Assembly: GCA_036365515.1 (NCBI GenBank) | Contig: CM070877.1 | Location: 10,201,101 to 10,265,100 of the forward strand | From: Torymus aiolomorphi | Taxonomy: Eukaryota; Arthropoda; Insecta; Hymenoptera; Torymidae | DNA: 64,000 nt | Reading direction: 5' to 3' | In this document: in pieces, positions 24,390 through 37,039 of the stretch | Layout of the letters: each line of letters opens with the position of its first letter | Position numbering within the stretch: the stretch's first letter is position 1 | Notes under the pieces: model-generated | Told to the model about the DNA's origin: nothing | Seen by the model: the letters and a program-made list of their open reading frames with translations, nothing else | The model's database searches: none | Program-made: the position numbers and the translations under genes

Positions 24390-25060
24390 CAAGAATCCAC
24401 TAATTCATCCACCTAATCTATCGAAATACTACTTCTCGTAAGCCTACTGCTATATATTATTACAAAGCTTCTGTGAAAGCTAATCGTGAGCAAAGCCCAA
24501 CCAAAATCCGAACCACCAACTTTCAACTCCGCAAAACAAAGACAATCACGCACCAACAATCGATCCCCCCACCCCAGCCACCAATGAACAAACATCCACC
24601 TCGGCATTCTTCACTGCTCACCTATACCGAAAGGACCTCCCGAAACGAACTCAACTCGCGGAAAACTTTCATCCCCGAAATAAATACGCGCGAACGCGGC
24701 AGCCTCGCGGGGACGCGAGTGCGCGGAATTTGAAATTTATCCCCCGAGTGTTTCGCGCACGTGCCTCGCTACTTTCGGAGGGAAAAGTTTTTCTGCCGAG
24801 AGAGAAAGAGGGTAAAAAGTTCGTGCATACGTGACGGAGTTAGGGGTCGAATTCTTTATTGAAAATTTCTCGCGGAAGTTACGTGCGTCGCGAGTCACTT
24901 GGAAGCTGGTTTTTCGGGAAAATTTTCGCGGGTAGTTTTGAATTTGCGAGTAGATTTGGTGGATTTGTGGGAATGGATTGGCGAGAATTTTTGAGGTGAT
25001 TGGATGATGCAAGTGATGGGTTTTGGAATTGTTTTATTTATTTTTCTCTGGATGGTTTTT
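24390..25060. other. Skew unit, strongest
   Basis: Counted: 24541-24600 has C28 and G5; 24961-25020 has G25 and C2. CpG core 24640-24780. Confidence 0.65.
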
Positions 25061-25308
25061 TGATACAATTAAAGAGATTGAGTTACTAAGAATATGAACC
25101 TACTCATGAATTTATCTCTATTGAGTCACGTCATTGTCGCGTTAAAATGTTAATCATGCACATTGTAGAGATAAGAAAGAAAGAGCAACATTATATTTTA
25201 TCGAAATCTATACTTCATTCTTAAAGCAACACTTTTTCGAGAGTACTAACGACCAATAAAAATAATAATAACATTTTAACGATGTTTTTCCACAAAATAA
25301 CATGCACA

Positions 25309-26164
25309 CACGGAGAGAATTTTAGGAGAGGAGACATCTTAGTGGTAGTGTAGTAGCTACCCTACAATGTTCGAGTTGCAGCTATGCTAAATTAGGAGCG
25401 CTGCCGCACTAAGTTTTGGGCAAAAAAGCAGGAAAGCCGTTGCACTATTTCTCTCGGACTGCGGTAGCGCCACTTTAGTTTCGCGCGAATACTACACACT
25501 AAGGTAAAAGACCCAGTACTCGGACACTTACGCACATACAACCTTTATAATCTCTTATATCTTCAAAATTAATCGTAATATACATAAACATATGATCTGA
25601 GTGGATAGTTCAAACCTTGTAGTAATATTTTCCTTTCTTAAATGTTTTATTTGTTAGCTTATTTATTAAAATAATAATGTTTAAAGAAAATAGCTACAGG
25701 CCGGTGTAGTTGGACAAGCTATATTAAACTGGGATCAGTACTTGGACATCTTTAGGACCCAGTAGTTGGACTATGTTTTTAAATGTGTCCCACTACTGCG
25801 TTATGGAAATTGAGAGGTACCTAAAGTTGGACAGATGCTAAGCCGACGGCGCATCGAAAACATAACCTCGTAAAATTTCTATCTCATTATATAAACATTT
25901 GAGAAATAAAATCAAAACAATGTCATAGTGACTACGTAGTTAACATCACAAAGAATGCTAACAAATTAATTTTTTTCGAATTGACCATTTATAGTAGTTG
26001 TTTTACTGCTGTCCAAGTACTACGTCCAAAATTCGTGCTGTCCGACTACTGGGTCTTTTACCTTAGTGCAGCTGCGACCCTAACCTATAGTACAAATTAA
26101 ATAGTGCGTTTCGTAGCACGGACGGACTACCTAGGAGTTCTTCTTTCCTAAAATTCTCTCCGTG
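25309..26164. mobile_element. TIR element interrupted by a second element
   Basis: Perfect inverted ends CACGGAGAGAATTTTAGGA at 25309-25327 and its complement at 26146-26164, with CA on both outer sides. Without the inner insertion it would be about 290 bp. The ends resemble the CACTGAGAAAAAT family. Non-coding. Confidence 0.7.
25502..26063. mobile_element. Nested TIR element, TA-flanked, motif-iterated
   Basis: Inverted ends AGGTAAAAGACCCAGTACTC and AGGTAAAAGACCCAGTAGTC (complement) flanked by TA at 25500-25501 and 26064-26065. The CCCAGTAnTYGGAC motif recurs forward near 25704, 25735, 25758 and 25821. It recurs inverted near 25785, 26010 and 26039. No coding sequence in 562 bp. Confidence 0.8.
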
Positions 26165-26169
26165 CAATG

Positions 26170-26720
26170 ATACCACAAATCGTCTACAACAATGAACATA
26201 CACAACAATCATTAATCCACCCAGCGCTTAGCACCAATTACAACTCAATCAATTAAACACCAGTAAACCTCCATCGCTCTGCATCTCCAATTCAATCATA
26301 CAATTGAAATCGGCAATCAAAAGCCTCCCTGCACTCCCGAAAAAAGACAGCGCACGTTATTTAATGTCACACGCGCCTTTCAAAAACGCTTTAGCCTCGC
26401 ACGCGTATACTTTCACAAAAGCTCTCCTCTCCCGTGTGCGATCACAACGCAAAACTCTCCCTCCCATTTGCACGAGTGAGTGAGATCCTCCCCAATTTGT
26501 CGCGTTCGCGCGAAATCTCGCACAAAGGTTGCGTTTGACAAAACGAGTCGAGCTTTTCACCTGCGGCGGGGGAGAGGCACGAGTGCCTGGGGGTGAACGA
26601 ACTGCGGGTGATAGAAGTGAAAAAGATAGGAGGATGACTCGGGAGGATCGATTACTGACGATCTCGGTTAAAGAAGCGGAAGATTGGATGAGCTTTTGAT
26701 GGGGAAGATTGCGAAAGTGG
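26170..26720. other. Skew unit
   Basis: A/C-rich arm 26170-26340, core 26350-26560, G-rich arm 26570-26720. Confidence 0.5.
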
Positions 26721-27245
26721 CCGATCGTTTGATTAATATAATTTCATGCACGAGAGTTCGTTAGAAAGTTGACAGCGTATAGGATAATAAGGTATTGAAA
26801 TCGAAGCTGTGTCTTCGTCCCGAAAGTTATTGATATATATGGCACTGAGGTGATCCCGTCGATGATTAAATTTTTAAAGTTAAAATCGAAATTGACGGGA
26901 AAAGAACGTTAATTAAGAATATTAGTTAAAATTTAACTTATTTATTTCTAATAAATTTTAAAAGTAATAATTCACAGTGCATTGATTAGGGGGGATCTTG
27001 AAAAAAGTAAGGTACGATGACTTTTGACTATAGACAGTAATTACTTCGTGGTGGGTAAAACGAACTTTTTGATTAGTGATGACTGGACACGTTTTGAAAA
27101 ATTTTCTAATGCACAAGGAAAGTTGCTTCCTCTTCTTAACTAATGAGATTTTTCTACATAATTTAGTTACGCTTTAAGGTAACTAAATGAACGTTCAATC
27201 TTTTAAATTGCACGTCGAGTCCGTTTTAAACGCACGTTTTATTCG
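26721..27245. other. AT-rich spacer
   Basis: Contains only a small inverted pair TTAGTTAC/GTAACTAA at 27165-27187. Confidence 0.4.
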
Positions 27246-27249
27246 ATTT

Positions 27250-27850
27250 TCCATATAATTGAACGATATACACGTAAATGTCACGAAGCAGCCGCTCATC
27301 CAAAATAAACCCCAACCTACATTACAAATCAAGCATCTATTCTTCCCCCATTTCACCAATTTCCCAAACCCACACTACACCCCTCTGTTCCTTCATTTTT
27401 GTCACTCGCTCACCTACCAAACCAACAACGCGACATTCCTGGCCAAACCTCCTCTCTCGAAAAATCTCAAGAACGCGCAAACTGCTGCACTCTCAGCCCC
27501 CTGCCAAAAAAAAAGAAATAAAAATGACGACGACCACCTCAACAGCAGAAACGCTCTCTTGCGTATTCTTCTTTCGCCTCTCCTTCGCGCCACGAGCGAG
27601 CGAGACAGGACTCGGCGATCGATAGTTGAATGCCCTCCCCGTCGTCGGTTGACACGCGCGCGCGCACGCTTGTAGGCCCCCATGTGTGTGTGTGTGTGTG
27701 TACCTGCCCGCATGGTGCGTTCAGTGGGTGGGAGAGGAAAGAGGTGGAGGTGGTTGAGGTTTTTGAAAGTGAAATGAGGAAATTGGGTAGTTATTGGGGA
27801 GTTTGTTGTGGCGTGGTTTGATTTTTATATTTTGTGGAAAAGTAAGGGAA
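27250..27850. other. Skew unit, strong
   Basis: Counted: 27301-27360 has C21 and G1; 27721-27780 has G28 and C1. A GT repeat (27681-27700) opens the right arm. Confidence 0.65.
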
Positions 27851-28435
27851 GATGATATTCCGAATGCGACAGCAAATACGTGTACAGTAAGTAATTGTCG
27901 GTGTCGGATAGAAGGTTATTAATTGTAGTAATAAGGAGATATTGGTGGACGGTTTTTTATTAGATAACTTGCCAATTTTCGTTTTACGAAATATCCCAAG
28001 AAAGAAGAAAATCTTTTTTTTTTTGCAAATATTCTCTGGTTGATTTAAAAAATACATTGCCAAGTAACATTTATAGATATTTTTGTTTAGATATCAAAGT
28101 CTTGGTAGGCAAACAAATGAAAATATTGTTACGGCTCTCCTACGTTGTAATTTTGAAGTTTTTCACTTATACTTAAAAGAAATCAATCAATGGCAGAGAT
28201 ATTCTGTCTATAGTACCAAGTTTAATCAGTATTAAGAAAACAGCTTCATACTATCACCCGTTACTTCATATAAGGAAAGTATTGACCCTCTTACGTAGCA
28301 GAAAATAATCTTGCGAAGTAAACGCAAGTACAGACGTAAGATGAACCCAGTAATTTTGAAAACCTCACATTAAACGTTATTACATTACCGTCTGTATAAC
28401 ACATCTCCGTTAAAAATCATTCATAACTCTGCTAT
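27851..28435. other. AT-rich spacer
   Basis: No feature seen. Confidence 0.45.
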
Positions 28436-28439
28436 TATA

Positions 28440-29120
28440 GTTAAAAGATTATCCATCTCGCATTTCTCTTGTTCTTTACTTACATTCCCACCATACCTAA
28501 TAAACCTACAATAAACTAAACAACAGGACAGGAACTATGAGTTCAAACAATTGGTTCGTTGATGTCCGATCAATTCTTTAATTCCAAGTTAAACAACAGG
28601 ACACCATCCACATCGATCCTGTTACAAAAACCACATCATTGTCCAAAAATTTTACCCCTCTGCTAATCAAACCCAAAAACTCCCTTCCTCTATAGCTCGC
28701 AAAACACCACACCAGAGCTCGCGAGCGCGCGCATCACGCGTCGATATAACTCTCTCGCACTTGGCTGGCTTGCGCGCATAACCATTGACTGGCTGCTGCT
28801 GCTGCCGCGCGCCACTCGTGTAGCAACAACACACGCCGTCGGCGTGGCAACTCGCGGGGAATTTCCATTCAGACGGATCTTCGCTATATGCCGCCGCCGC
28901 CGCCAGACGCTTTTCGCGACCGTGTGTATGTAGCCGATATATTGCGCGCGACGACGCAAATCGTTATTTCTTTTTTTTCTTTGTTTTGTTTGCGAGGCTG
29001 GCGAGTCTATTGGTGATTGGTGTGGGTGGAGCTGGGGTATATAGGTGGATGAAATTGGGCGGGATTCTTTTTTTAATGGTCAGGGATTGGTTGTGCAATT
29101 TTCAAATAAGTTTTAATGCG
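28440..29120. other. Skew unit, strong
   Basis: Counted: 28621-28680 has C18 and G3; 28981-29040 has G26 and C5. A direct repeat TAAACAACAGGACA occurs at about 28517 and 28589 in the left arm. Confidence 0.6.
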
Positions 29121-30085
29121 TGTTGCTTAATTGTAAGCAAAGGATTTTGTTTTTCAAACACTTGTTTCGTTGGAATTCAACATCTTACGTAATGATGTGA
29201 ATTTTTTTTTTTAATAAGAATAACTTTTATAATGTTTATTACTAAGTACTGCATTTTTAACAATTTTAATCTTACATGAATTTAGAAATGAACTACGAGC
29301 AAGTAGCTGGATTCGCTGATAATATTAAGCAATCGGTATGAGAATAAAAATTTAATAATGCTTTTACAGGCTTCGGTTCGAGATTTATCGCCATAGCTTT
29401 TTTTACGTTAGAAAAGAATATTCACCCAAAGCCTTTTACGTGAAATTTCTCCATTGAAATGTAATATTCGATTCGAGATTTCATGCGCAGTGCAAAACTA
29501 TCATTTCATTGTTCCCCGGCAATGTTTAAAGATTACGATAAATCGAGGTCAATCACTCAAAGCAAAGCTCACTCTCTGTTTACAAACTATAATGCCGATT
29601 AATATTGATCAATCGACCGCGCCACTCAATTAAACTATTACAATGACAATGCCGCGGCGATCGAATCTGTTAAAACACAGCTTTGGGAATTACAAATGGC
29701 GCATTGTGTTACCGTCAGCCATTAGAGAGAAATGGCTTTCATATACATATATATACGGCCCCGTGAGATTCTATAATCGATTATCGAACGAAAATTCAAA
29801 GGCAGGCCTTGATTCATGAGTTTCAGCTGGATGAATTCCGGTTTCGAATATGCCTATACACGGAGAGACAAGCCGAATCTTTCCGTACCGGTCATTTCTA
29901 TCACCTTTGAGTTTACACAAGGGGTCGCGGCTTACTAATGGACGCTAAATCACGTGTCTAAACAGGTCAAGACATCTTCCTGAATTTTTCGAAAATTCAA
30001 TCCGCTACGCGACTTTGATCAAATCTAATTTCTATATTCAGCCAAAGCAGATTTCATTAGAATAATAAAGCTACGCTTACTTCTC
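29121..30085. other. Unassigned; possible regulatory block 29461-29760
   Basis: The block holds Forkhead-like TGTTTAC, Sox-like ACAATG twice within ATTACAATGACAATG, and GATTAATATTGATCAATCG. Such clustering is compatible with an enhancer, but short motifs occur often by chance. Confidence 0.25.
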
Positions 30086-30089
30086 TCTA

Positions 30090-30550
30090 ATCAACAAATA
30101 TAACAATAATGGAACAAATCCAAAACCACAGTATGGCACGCATCTGTCTCCGCCGAAACCTCATCGTTCTCCCGAAAGTCTCTTCTCTCCTGCGCGTTTT
30201 TTTCCAAGCGCGTGGGAAGTGAAAGGACGACGCGAGGCGCGCGAATGACGAATAATGTATTTTCGCGAGGATGGACGGGCCATTCGTCAGCGCGCGAGCG
30301 CGAGATGTGTCGCCTTTATGAAAGTTTGTGAAAATGCGGGTCGGCAGGAAATCGGTTTTTGCCGGCGTTATGGTAACAAAAGTCGAATTATTAGCGGCGA
30401 GGCTGAGTGTGACGTGGGAAAAGTCGAATGGGGCGAGAGGGAAATGCCGTCACTTTGGACTTGATTTATTTGTGTTTTGTGAAAAATAATTGATTGTTTG
30501 AATGGATTTTAAAGTTGAGTGTCTGTTTCTTAACTTTTTGATTTCCCAAT
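30090..30550. other. Skew unit
   Basis: A/C-rich arm 30090-30170, CpG core 30190-30400, G/T-rich arm 30410-30550. Confidence 0.5.
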
Positions 30551-30939
30551 TATTATGTTGTAATTTAACGATCCTGTAATTAATGGCTGAGATTCCTTTA
30601 AATGTGAAGTATTTCATATCAAAGATTTTATAAAGTAATTCGTATTTATACAAAATTCTAAATTTTTGTAAAAAAAAGATTCAAAATATCGGTAATATAG
30701 TGCTAGCAGTAGCCATTGAAATGTAAATAAATCGATTATGTCTAGACACTTCAGCTCAAATACACATAACTTGAACAAATTACAAATAACTTGAAGAGAA
30801 TGGCTTTCTCAAATCTGTGCACAAAAAACGAAATTAGAATTCCAAAGCGTTCGAAACTTTCCCGTCTCTAATTTTGGCACTGACCCACTCAGATAACACG
30901 CTTATCGATTATATCGTCTAGAAACGTCGAAATGCGACT

Positions 30940-31440
30940 GAAGCGACAATAATTTTCGCGCAAAGAGCCTCGCAACTAAACAAAATCATATATCAAATAC
31001 CACAATTTATTTAACTTCGCACGCACGCGAGACATGTGTGTATATGCGTGTGTATAACGTTTCTCAACCGCAGCGTTGCGCAAACGGCGGAGCAAGTAGC
31101 TTTTTACGTAAAAATAACAATCAGGAATTTCGAGTCTCTTCTCGTTTCGCGGCGACGGCAGTCCCGAACGATAATAAACGTTATTAAGATGACATGTGTG
31201 TGTGTGTGTATGCGTGTATATACACACAGGAGGCTTCGCGAACGTGTTTACAGTAAATATCGAGGCTGTTTTTGCTGCCGCGGCATGAGCGGCTGCTCGC
31301 GAAAAAGCCACGGGGTTAGGTAATTGTTGGGAAATACCTGGTGAAATGTTTGTTGAAGATTTTGAGCGATTATTATTTGGGATGCGAAAGATGACTTGAT
31401 GGACGATGGGGAAAGTACTGTTGGGTCGAATTCGAAGATT
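30940..31440. other. Skew unit
   Basis: A/C-rich arm 30940-31020, core 31020-31300, G/T-rich arm 31310-31440 beginning GGGGTTAGGTAATTG. Confidence 0.45.
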
Positions 31441-32395
31441 TTTTTGATAAACTTCCGGATGTTTTTGCGCAGGAGGAAAATATTTTGCTAAATTGTATTG
31501 CTGTTTATCCTATTAATGCAAGTGCACTTTCAACGCTGTGAAGATAAATTGTTCCTGTGTACGTGGAGGCTATAATTCCTTTTTAATTAATATAAAGTAA
31601 ACTGAACTGAATTAACACCTTATAAAGTCAAACATAATTAAAACATTCGCGCTTGCCGAGCTGTAAAAATGTAATAAACTTGTGCTAAACTCGTTTGATG
31701 TAAAGAAAGTCACCAGACCAAAAAAAAAGAAAAAAAAAGTTTGCAATTAGCGACTTCCATCTGTGCAACACGTTTTTTATTTATTCTATATCTTGACGAA
31801 GAAGTAATGAATATAAATGAAATTTTATTAGAAAGTAAGAGTATTTTGTATATATTCGAAGGAATTAATTACACATAAAATTCAACAATTTCGCATCGAC
31901 CGATGAAAGTTGATAATTAAAGGTATATATGCACTTCAGGCGGCGAAACTTTCTCGGCTGCGCACGTCGCTTTGAATAAAAGTGTTTTTATTAAGGTAAG
32001 ATTACAGTAATTCAATTACCTAATATATTTTACTCTGTAATTTGAGGTAAGGATGTAGAAATTTTTTTTACCGCATCCATTGTATGCATGAATAAAAGAG
32101 GGCGTGAACGGTTAGGTGAAATTCAGACTTTTCAAACGAGTTCTACGGCTACTTTGTAATAGGATAGTCCATTGCAACGACAAGTCATCCGTAAAATAGA
32201 TAATTAAAATTATTTTAATATATCTTTCTGCTTATACGAATAGACTCAATACATAAAACGAACATACATTAAAACTCACGTGAGATGGTCACATTATTAA
32301 ATTGTCACCTGACCATCATTCGACTACCCTATAATACGCATAATTAAATCTAACCATACTAGTCTCATGTATTCATTGTAAAATAACGTAATGAC
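31441..32395. other. AT-rich spacer
   Basis: No gene or clear element; A-rich run near 31720-31738. Confidence 0.45.
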
Positions 32396-32399
32396 AACC

Positions 32400-33060
32400 T
32401 TTTTATTTATGTTACACAACCTCGTCCCCGGCAACTTTTCGACCAGTTTACGGCCATTTCCCATCCCCAACCGCAGCGATTATCGCATTATCGGATTCCA
32501 CACCTCGCGCTCTCGAAATATCAATTACCCTCTCCCTCTCTCTCCCTCACATAATCGCCGAGGCTAAACCCGCGCGATGCACGAGAAAAACGTGGAAAGA
32601 TCGTCGTAATTGAAGGCTGCTGCTGCTGTGGCTGATGCAGCATCGCAGAAGAAGAAGAAGAAGAAGCTTTCTCGCGGATGTCACGAGACGACAATTTCGC
32701 GGGGAGGATGACGCAAGCCGGGATTCTCTCTCTCTCTCTCGCGGTGTATAATGCAATTTTGCAGCAGCCGCGGGGAGATTACGAAGGAGCCGTTTAATTT
32801 ACGGGAAGATTGCTAATCTCGCTGATTGTGGAGGGAGAGAGAGAGAGAGAGAGTAGAAGATAGAGAGAGAAAGAGATGTTGAAGAGTAAACGCTCGCATG
32901 TGTGTTGAGGTTAGGGTCAGTGTCAACGTGGAGTTCGCGTCGCGTTATGGTTTCGGGAGTAATTGACTTTTATGCGCGCGACGTTAATTGCCGAGACGCG
33001 CAGCGAAAGCGTATATAGCGATTTTATAGGTTAGGATGACAGACACGACGCGTAAATCTC
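32400..33060. other. Skew unit
   Basis: C-rich arm 32400-32540, core 32560-32760, right arm with a GA repeat (32831-32852) and GAGGTTAGGGTC at 32907. Confidence 0.45.
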
Positions 33061-34290
33061 GCCGATGATATTCTTCGCTAATAGCTTTTACAGTGTCAAC
33101 AGTGTATAACGAGAGTGTAGAGCTTTTTTTCTTACTCTCATGTGGCGCACGTATAATATGTGTATGCGAATATTGCGGTCACGTTCGCCATTGCCTCTTC
33201 CGATACAATTTTCGCCGAGGAAAAAAAAACCTAATATTTTCAGGATTAGAACGGACGTGACGCCGACTCTGCGCGCGCACGGGGAATCGATAACTCATCT
33301 CCGTTTTTGCTCCCGTCGCAATGACGGTTTTTCCTCGTCCTCCCACCTTCACCACCGTCGAAAAAAGCGCAATCACGCGAGAGTAAAGTGAGCCGAGCGA
33401 GGGAAATATTTTGGCCTTTAAGAGCTTTATTGAATTCATAAAATCTGCACGCACGCAAAAAAGCAATAATAAGCGTCCGGGGTTTACTTTATCGCGCCGC
33501 GGCCATTGGTTTGCGTATATATTTCGGTAACGCGGTGTCAGGTGTATTATACATATATACAGTAAATATACCGGTATATTGTAAGTAATGTCAAAAAAAG
33601 ATGGTAAAGTACGAGCGTTACTCAATGACGAGATGAATCAAAGGCTCTGCGTAACGGATGAACTGACACTTTTTTTCTTTCTCTCTCTTGAGCGCAAAGA
33701 CAAAAAAGGTGATTGCTACCTTTTCCTCTCACTTCGAAAGTGAAGAGACGACTCGACTAATCAGCGTTGCAGCAAACCAGATTGTGGCTTAAGACGACGG
33801 CCTGGCTGCTAAGGTATTAAAACGCCTCGAAATTTCGATCGGCGGAATCAGAGGCGAACGCTCGAGGTTAGAAATATAATAAATCGGAAATTAAAGTGAT
33901 ATTACTTTGATATTCGAACCTCTGAAAAATTAATCGGCTACTTTGGATAGTTTAGTATCGATAGAGGTATTGAAATGAAAGTGAATTTCAGTAGCTGCAT
34001 ATAGAGCGCGATACAGAATGGAAATGTATAATTTATGCGAAAAGTGAAGGTCAGTTTTTGAATAAGAATTTCGTTGAGAAATATTTAATAATCCTGAATT
34101 TACTTACAGTTATGAAAATGAAAAAAATATAAATTAAGGCAGGAGCGTTATCTCTCCGATATTTCATTTTGACATGTCTTTGGCTATGTTATTTTACATC
34201 CAAAACGTGTCAAAAAAACGTTTTACGTCACTCGTGAAACAAAATTACAAAATTATTCAACACTTTGTTGAAAAATGTTATCTAGAAAAA
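33061..34290. other. Unassigned stretch
   Basis: CpG patches (33240-33520) alternate with AT-rich sequence; CGAGGTTAG at 33862. No gene seen. Confidence 0.35.
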
Positions 34291-34299
34291 AAAAAGTAT

Positions 34300-34980
34300 A
34301 TCTACGTCAAATTTCTAAAATCTACCACCAGCCTAGAAAAAAACTACCGAGGCAACAAAAGCTCAGTTACTTTTTCTGCACGGTAATCCCGGTCCAATTT
34401 CCCTCTCCAAAAGGGAAAAAGAGCCAACTCCGAAAAGAATCCCAAAAAAAGGCGCCGAAAGGGAGTCGCTCGCGATTGCGTCACGCGCGCAGACGCGCAC
34501 ACACGAAACCTTAGAGGCGTTTAAGTTCAACGCCGGCAAGAGAGAGAGATCGCGCGGCCGATAATCCTGCGCGTGTCTCGCCCATTGTTTCTCCCTCCCG
34601 CTGCTTTTTTTCTCTCTTTTTCTCTCTCCCATACACATGCGGCACGTCCCACTTCTGTCCGTCAGACGTGTAATATCGATTGTGTCGTCTGGTCGTAGGG
34701 AGAGAGAGGAGCGACTCGCTCTCGGTGCCACTTTCTTTCACGAGCGAGTTCTTTATTTTTTTTTTTTCGTACGATGAGCGAGCGTTATGTCGTCCGATTT
34801 CCCTTTCTTTTCGAGAGTCCGCGGAATGTGTTTCGTGAGGTTTCGATACGGTTTTCTTTTCGGGGCGAGATATATATACATCTTTCGTCACATGACGATT
34901 TTAATATGAGATGTTAGCGTGATGGATTTCGGGTTTATTAAAATTGGATTTCGTTTGGTTTTTTAGGCTTTTTAGATTTG
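34300..34980. other. Skew unit
   Basis: A/C-rich arm 34300-34450, pyrimidine/CpG core to about 34870, T/G-rich arm 34910-34980. Confidence 0.4.
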
Positions 34981-35008
34981 ACATATTTAACGATCCTTTC
35001 GATACTTA

Positions 35009-35510
35009 AGGTAGTAACTTAACATACTCGTAAATATTGGCTCAAAAGAGACTCAAACAAATTTTTATGAGGCTAAGGTAAATATGACGAAAGTGAATTA
35101 TTAGTATTTTCATTATCACGAATTTAACACGGTGTCTTTATGGGAAATCGCTCTTTTTGTATTTTCAATTAATTATTTTGTAAAAATTACCGTTCATTTT
35201 TTTTGAGAATTTTTGTAGTAAGAGATAAATATTTGAAGAATATTTATCATTTTCGAAAACTGTGATTAGGTCGATACACTTATTGAAAAAATTAATTGAA
35301 AACAAAAAAATCACATTTAATCTCAAAAAATAAATCAGCTTCTGCATGGAACTTTTCATTAATAATTAGGACGAATAGAATTATTTAAGGCCAAAATCAT
35401 TATTTCATCTGTGTTCATGTATGCAGCTTCTTTAGCAAAGTTATCTCGTGAATAAACAAAAAATAAAAAGTGCACTCATTTTGAGTAGGGACGTAGCAAC
35501 TGTACTACCT
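35009..35510. mobile_element. TIR element, TA-flanked
   Basis: The ends AGGTAGTA and TACTACCT are flanked by TA (35007-35008, 35511-35512). The start resembles the AGGTAAAAG ends at 1211 and 25502. The interior is AT-rich with no coding capacity. It lies about 60 bases from recursive splice site B. Confidence 0.5.
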
Positions 35511-35570
35511 TAAAATTCATTCGATAAATAACTCACGTGACGGGAAGGATTCCAAAGTGCGACGGTTTTC

Positions 35571-35604
35571 AAACTCACCTGTAACAAAAAGAAACCCTAA
35601 TTAG
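35571..35604 (-). other. Recursive splice site B
   Basis: On the minus strand: CTAAT, 21 bases later the tract TTTCTTTTTGTTACAG, directly followed by GTGAGTTT (junction between 35579 and 35578). Same fused acceptor-donor form as site A; the eight bases after the junction are identical to site A. Confidence 0.7.
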
Positions 35605-35639
35605 AAACATGCTATAAAATATATAACAACAGTAGTAAT

Positions 35640-36425
35640 TATATCCCAGTCCATTTCTAAATTTCGAATAAACATTTCAGCGTAAAAAAATAGCACACGA
35701 TCGCCTTTCATAAAAATTTCCATTGCTACTACCCCCATTACTTATTTACACACCACCGTGTACGCACGGCCGAACAAAAAACGCATTCAAACACCGAAAA
35801 ATAAAAAAAAAAAAGAGAATTCTCTCCGACGTTCATTACAACCTTACACGCCTATGCTTTGAATGCCCGAATTTTTTTCTAAAGCCTTCGCACATTCAGA
35901 AGCGCGCACCACGCTGTCGACAGCAATTATACACACTCCCTCGCACAATCGCTTTTATAGCGGCTGCTGCGGCACTCGCGAAAATTAATTCGGCCCGATT
36001 AAAAACTAATACGCGCGAGTGTCAGTCGGCGTTAGAATGAAAAACAAAAAAAAACAGAGAGAAACGCACAAAAGGAACGCGGAGTACAGGGAACGACGCC
36101 GGCGTCGCCTTTGCCAAAACGACTTCATAATAGCCCGCGCGCGAGGCGCCGGGGCGGAAGAAGAAATAAGGCGACGTGGAAAAAAGGAACGGCGGGGCAG
36201 CTACACGCGCGTATGCGCCTCTCTCCCTCGGTTTTTTGCTCGTGTCTTTCTATCTATTTTTTGTGCTTTGTTCTCGCGCGAGCCTCTGATGTTTTAAAAT
36301 CGCTGACGACTGCGCGCGCGTGCGCGCGTTATGATCTGCCTGGCACTTTCAATCAGGATCGCACGGAGAGAGAGAAAGCGGGAGAAAGAGAAAGAAAAAG
36401 AGAGGAAGAGAGCTAATAGCGGATA
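35640..36425. other. Skew unit
   Basis: A/C-rich arm 35640-35800 and on to 35930, CpG core 35930-36330, purine-rich GAGAGAAAG right arm to 36410. Confidence 0.4.
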
Positions 36426-37035
36426 CAATGGAATTTAAATAGTCGGCGAATTTGATTCGTCCGACGTGCGCGGTTCAATATTTGGCCTGACGAGTTAATT
36501 AAATTTAATTGGTTCATATTACGAGATTCGTCGTAATGAAAGAATAGTTTTAGAAATTATATACATTTCACATAAAGATTGAATAAGTAGTTCGTTTGTG
36601 ACGTTCGTTATTTAGTCGCGGCGGCTACTGGACCTATCGTGTGGCGTGACGTCGCCCGACATGTTTATGACGGTCATAAAATAAATTTTAGATAATCGAA
36701 GCGATATGTTATAACACAGGAGTCATCTCATCAAGCGGCCAGAATTGCGGTTATTTGGTAAAAATGTCACTTTACCTCGGTCATAAATGTAGAATATAAC
36801 GTTATACGACGCGGTCTTAAATTCAGGAATACACGCGCGAGTTTACATTATAAACTAATAACATGTCGTGTTTATCCCCGTACCGCTGAAATATTGCAAC
36901 ATAGGTCACCTCGGACTACAAATTTATTCATTGCTCGAGTGATAAAATATTTTTAATAATAATCATAAAAGCAATTTTCGGATGGAATGATTGATTCCCA
37001 CTTTGACGTGTCTATGATGGAATAATGCTGTCAGA
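36426..37035. other. Unassigned stretch
   Basis: AT-rich with scattered CpG and homeodomain-like TTAATTAAATTTAATTGG at 36495. No gene seen. Confidence 0.35.
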
Positions 37036-37039
37036 AAAC

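Noticed and set aside
24610..24630. AG/GTGAGC junction on the minus strand
   Set aside because: No pyrimidine tract before the AG.
26558..26578. Possible fourth recursive splice site (minus strand, CTCCCCCGCCGCAG then GTGAAAAG)
   Set aside because: The tract is acceptable but the donor GTGAAA is weak and no clear branch point is seen.
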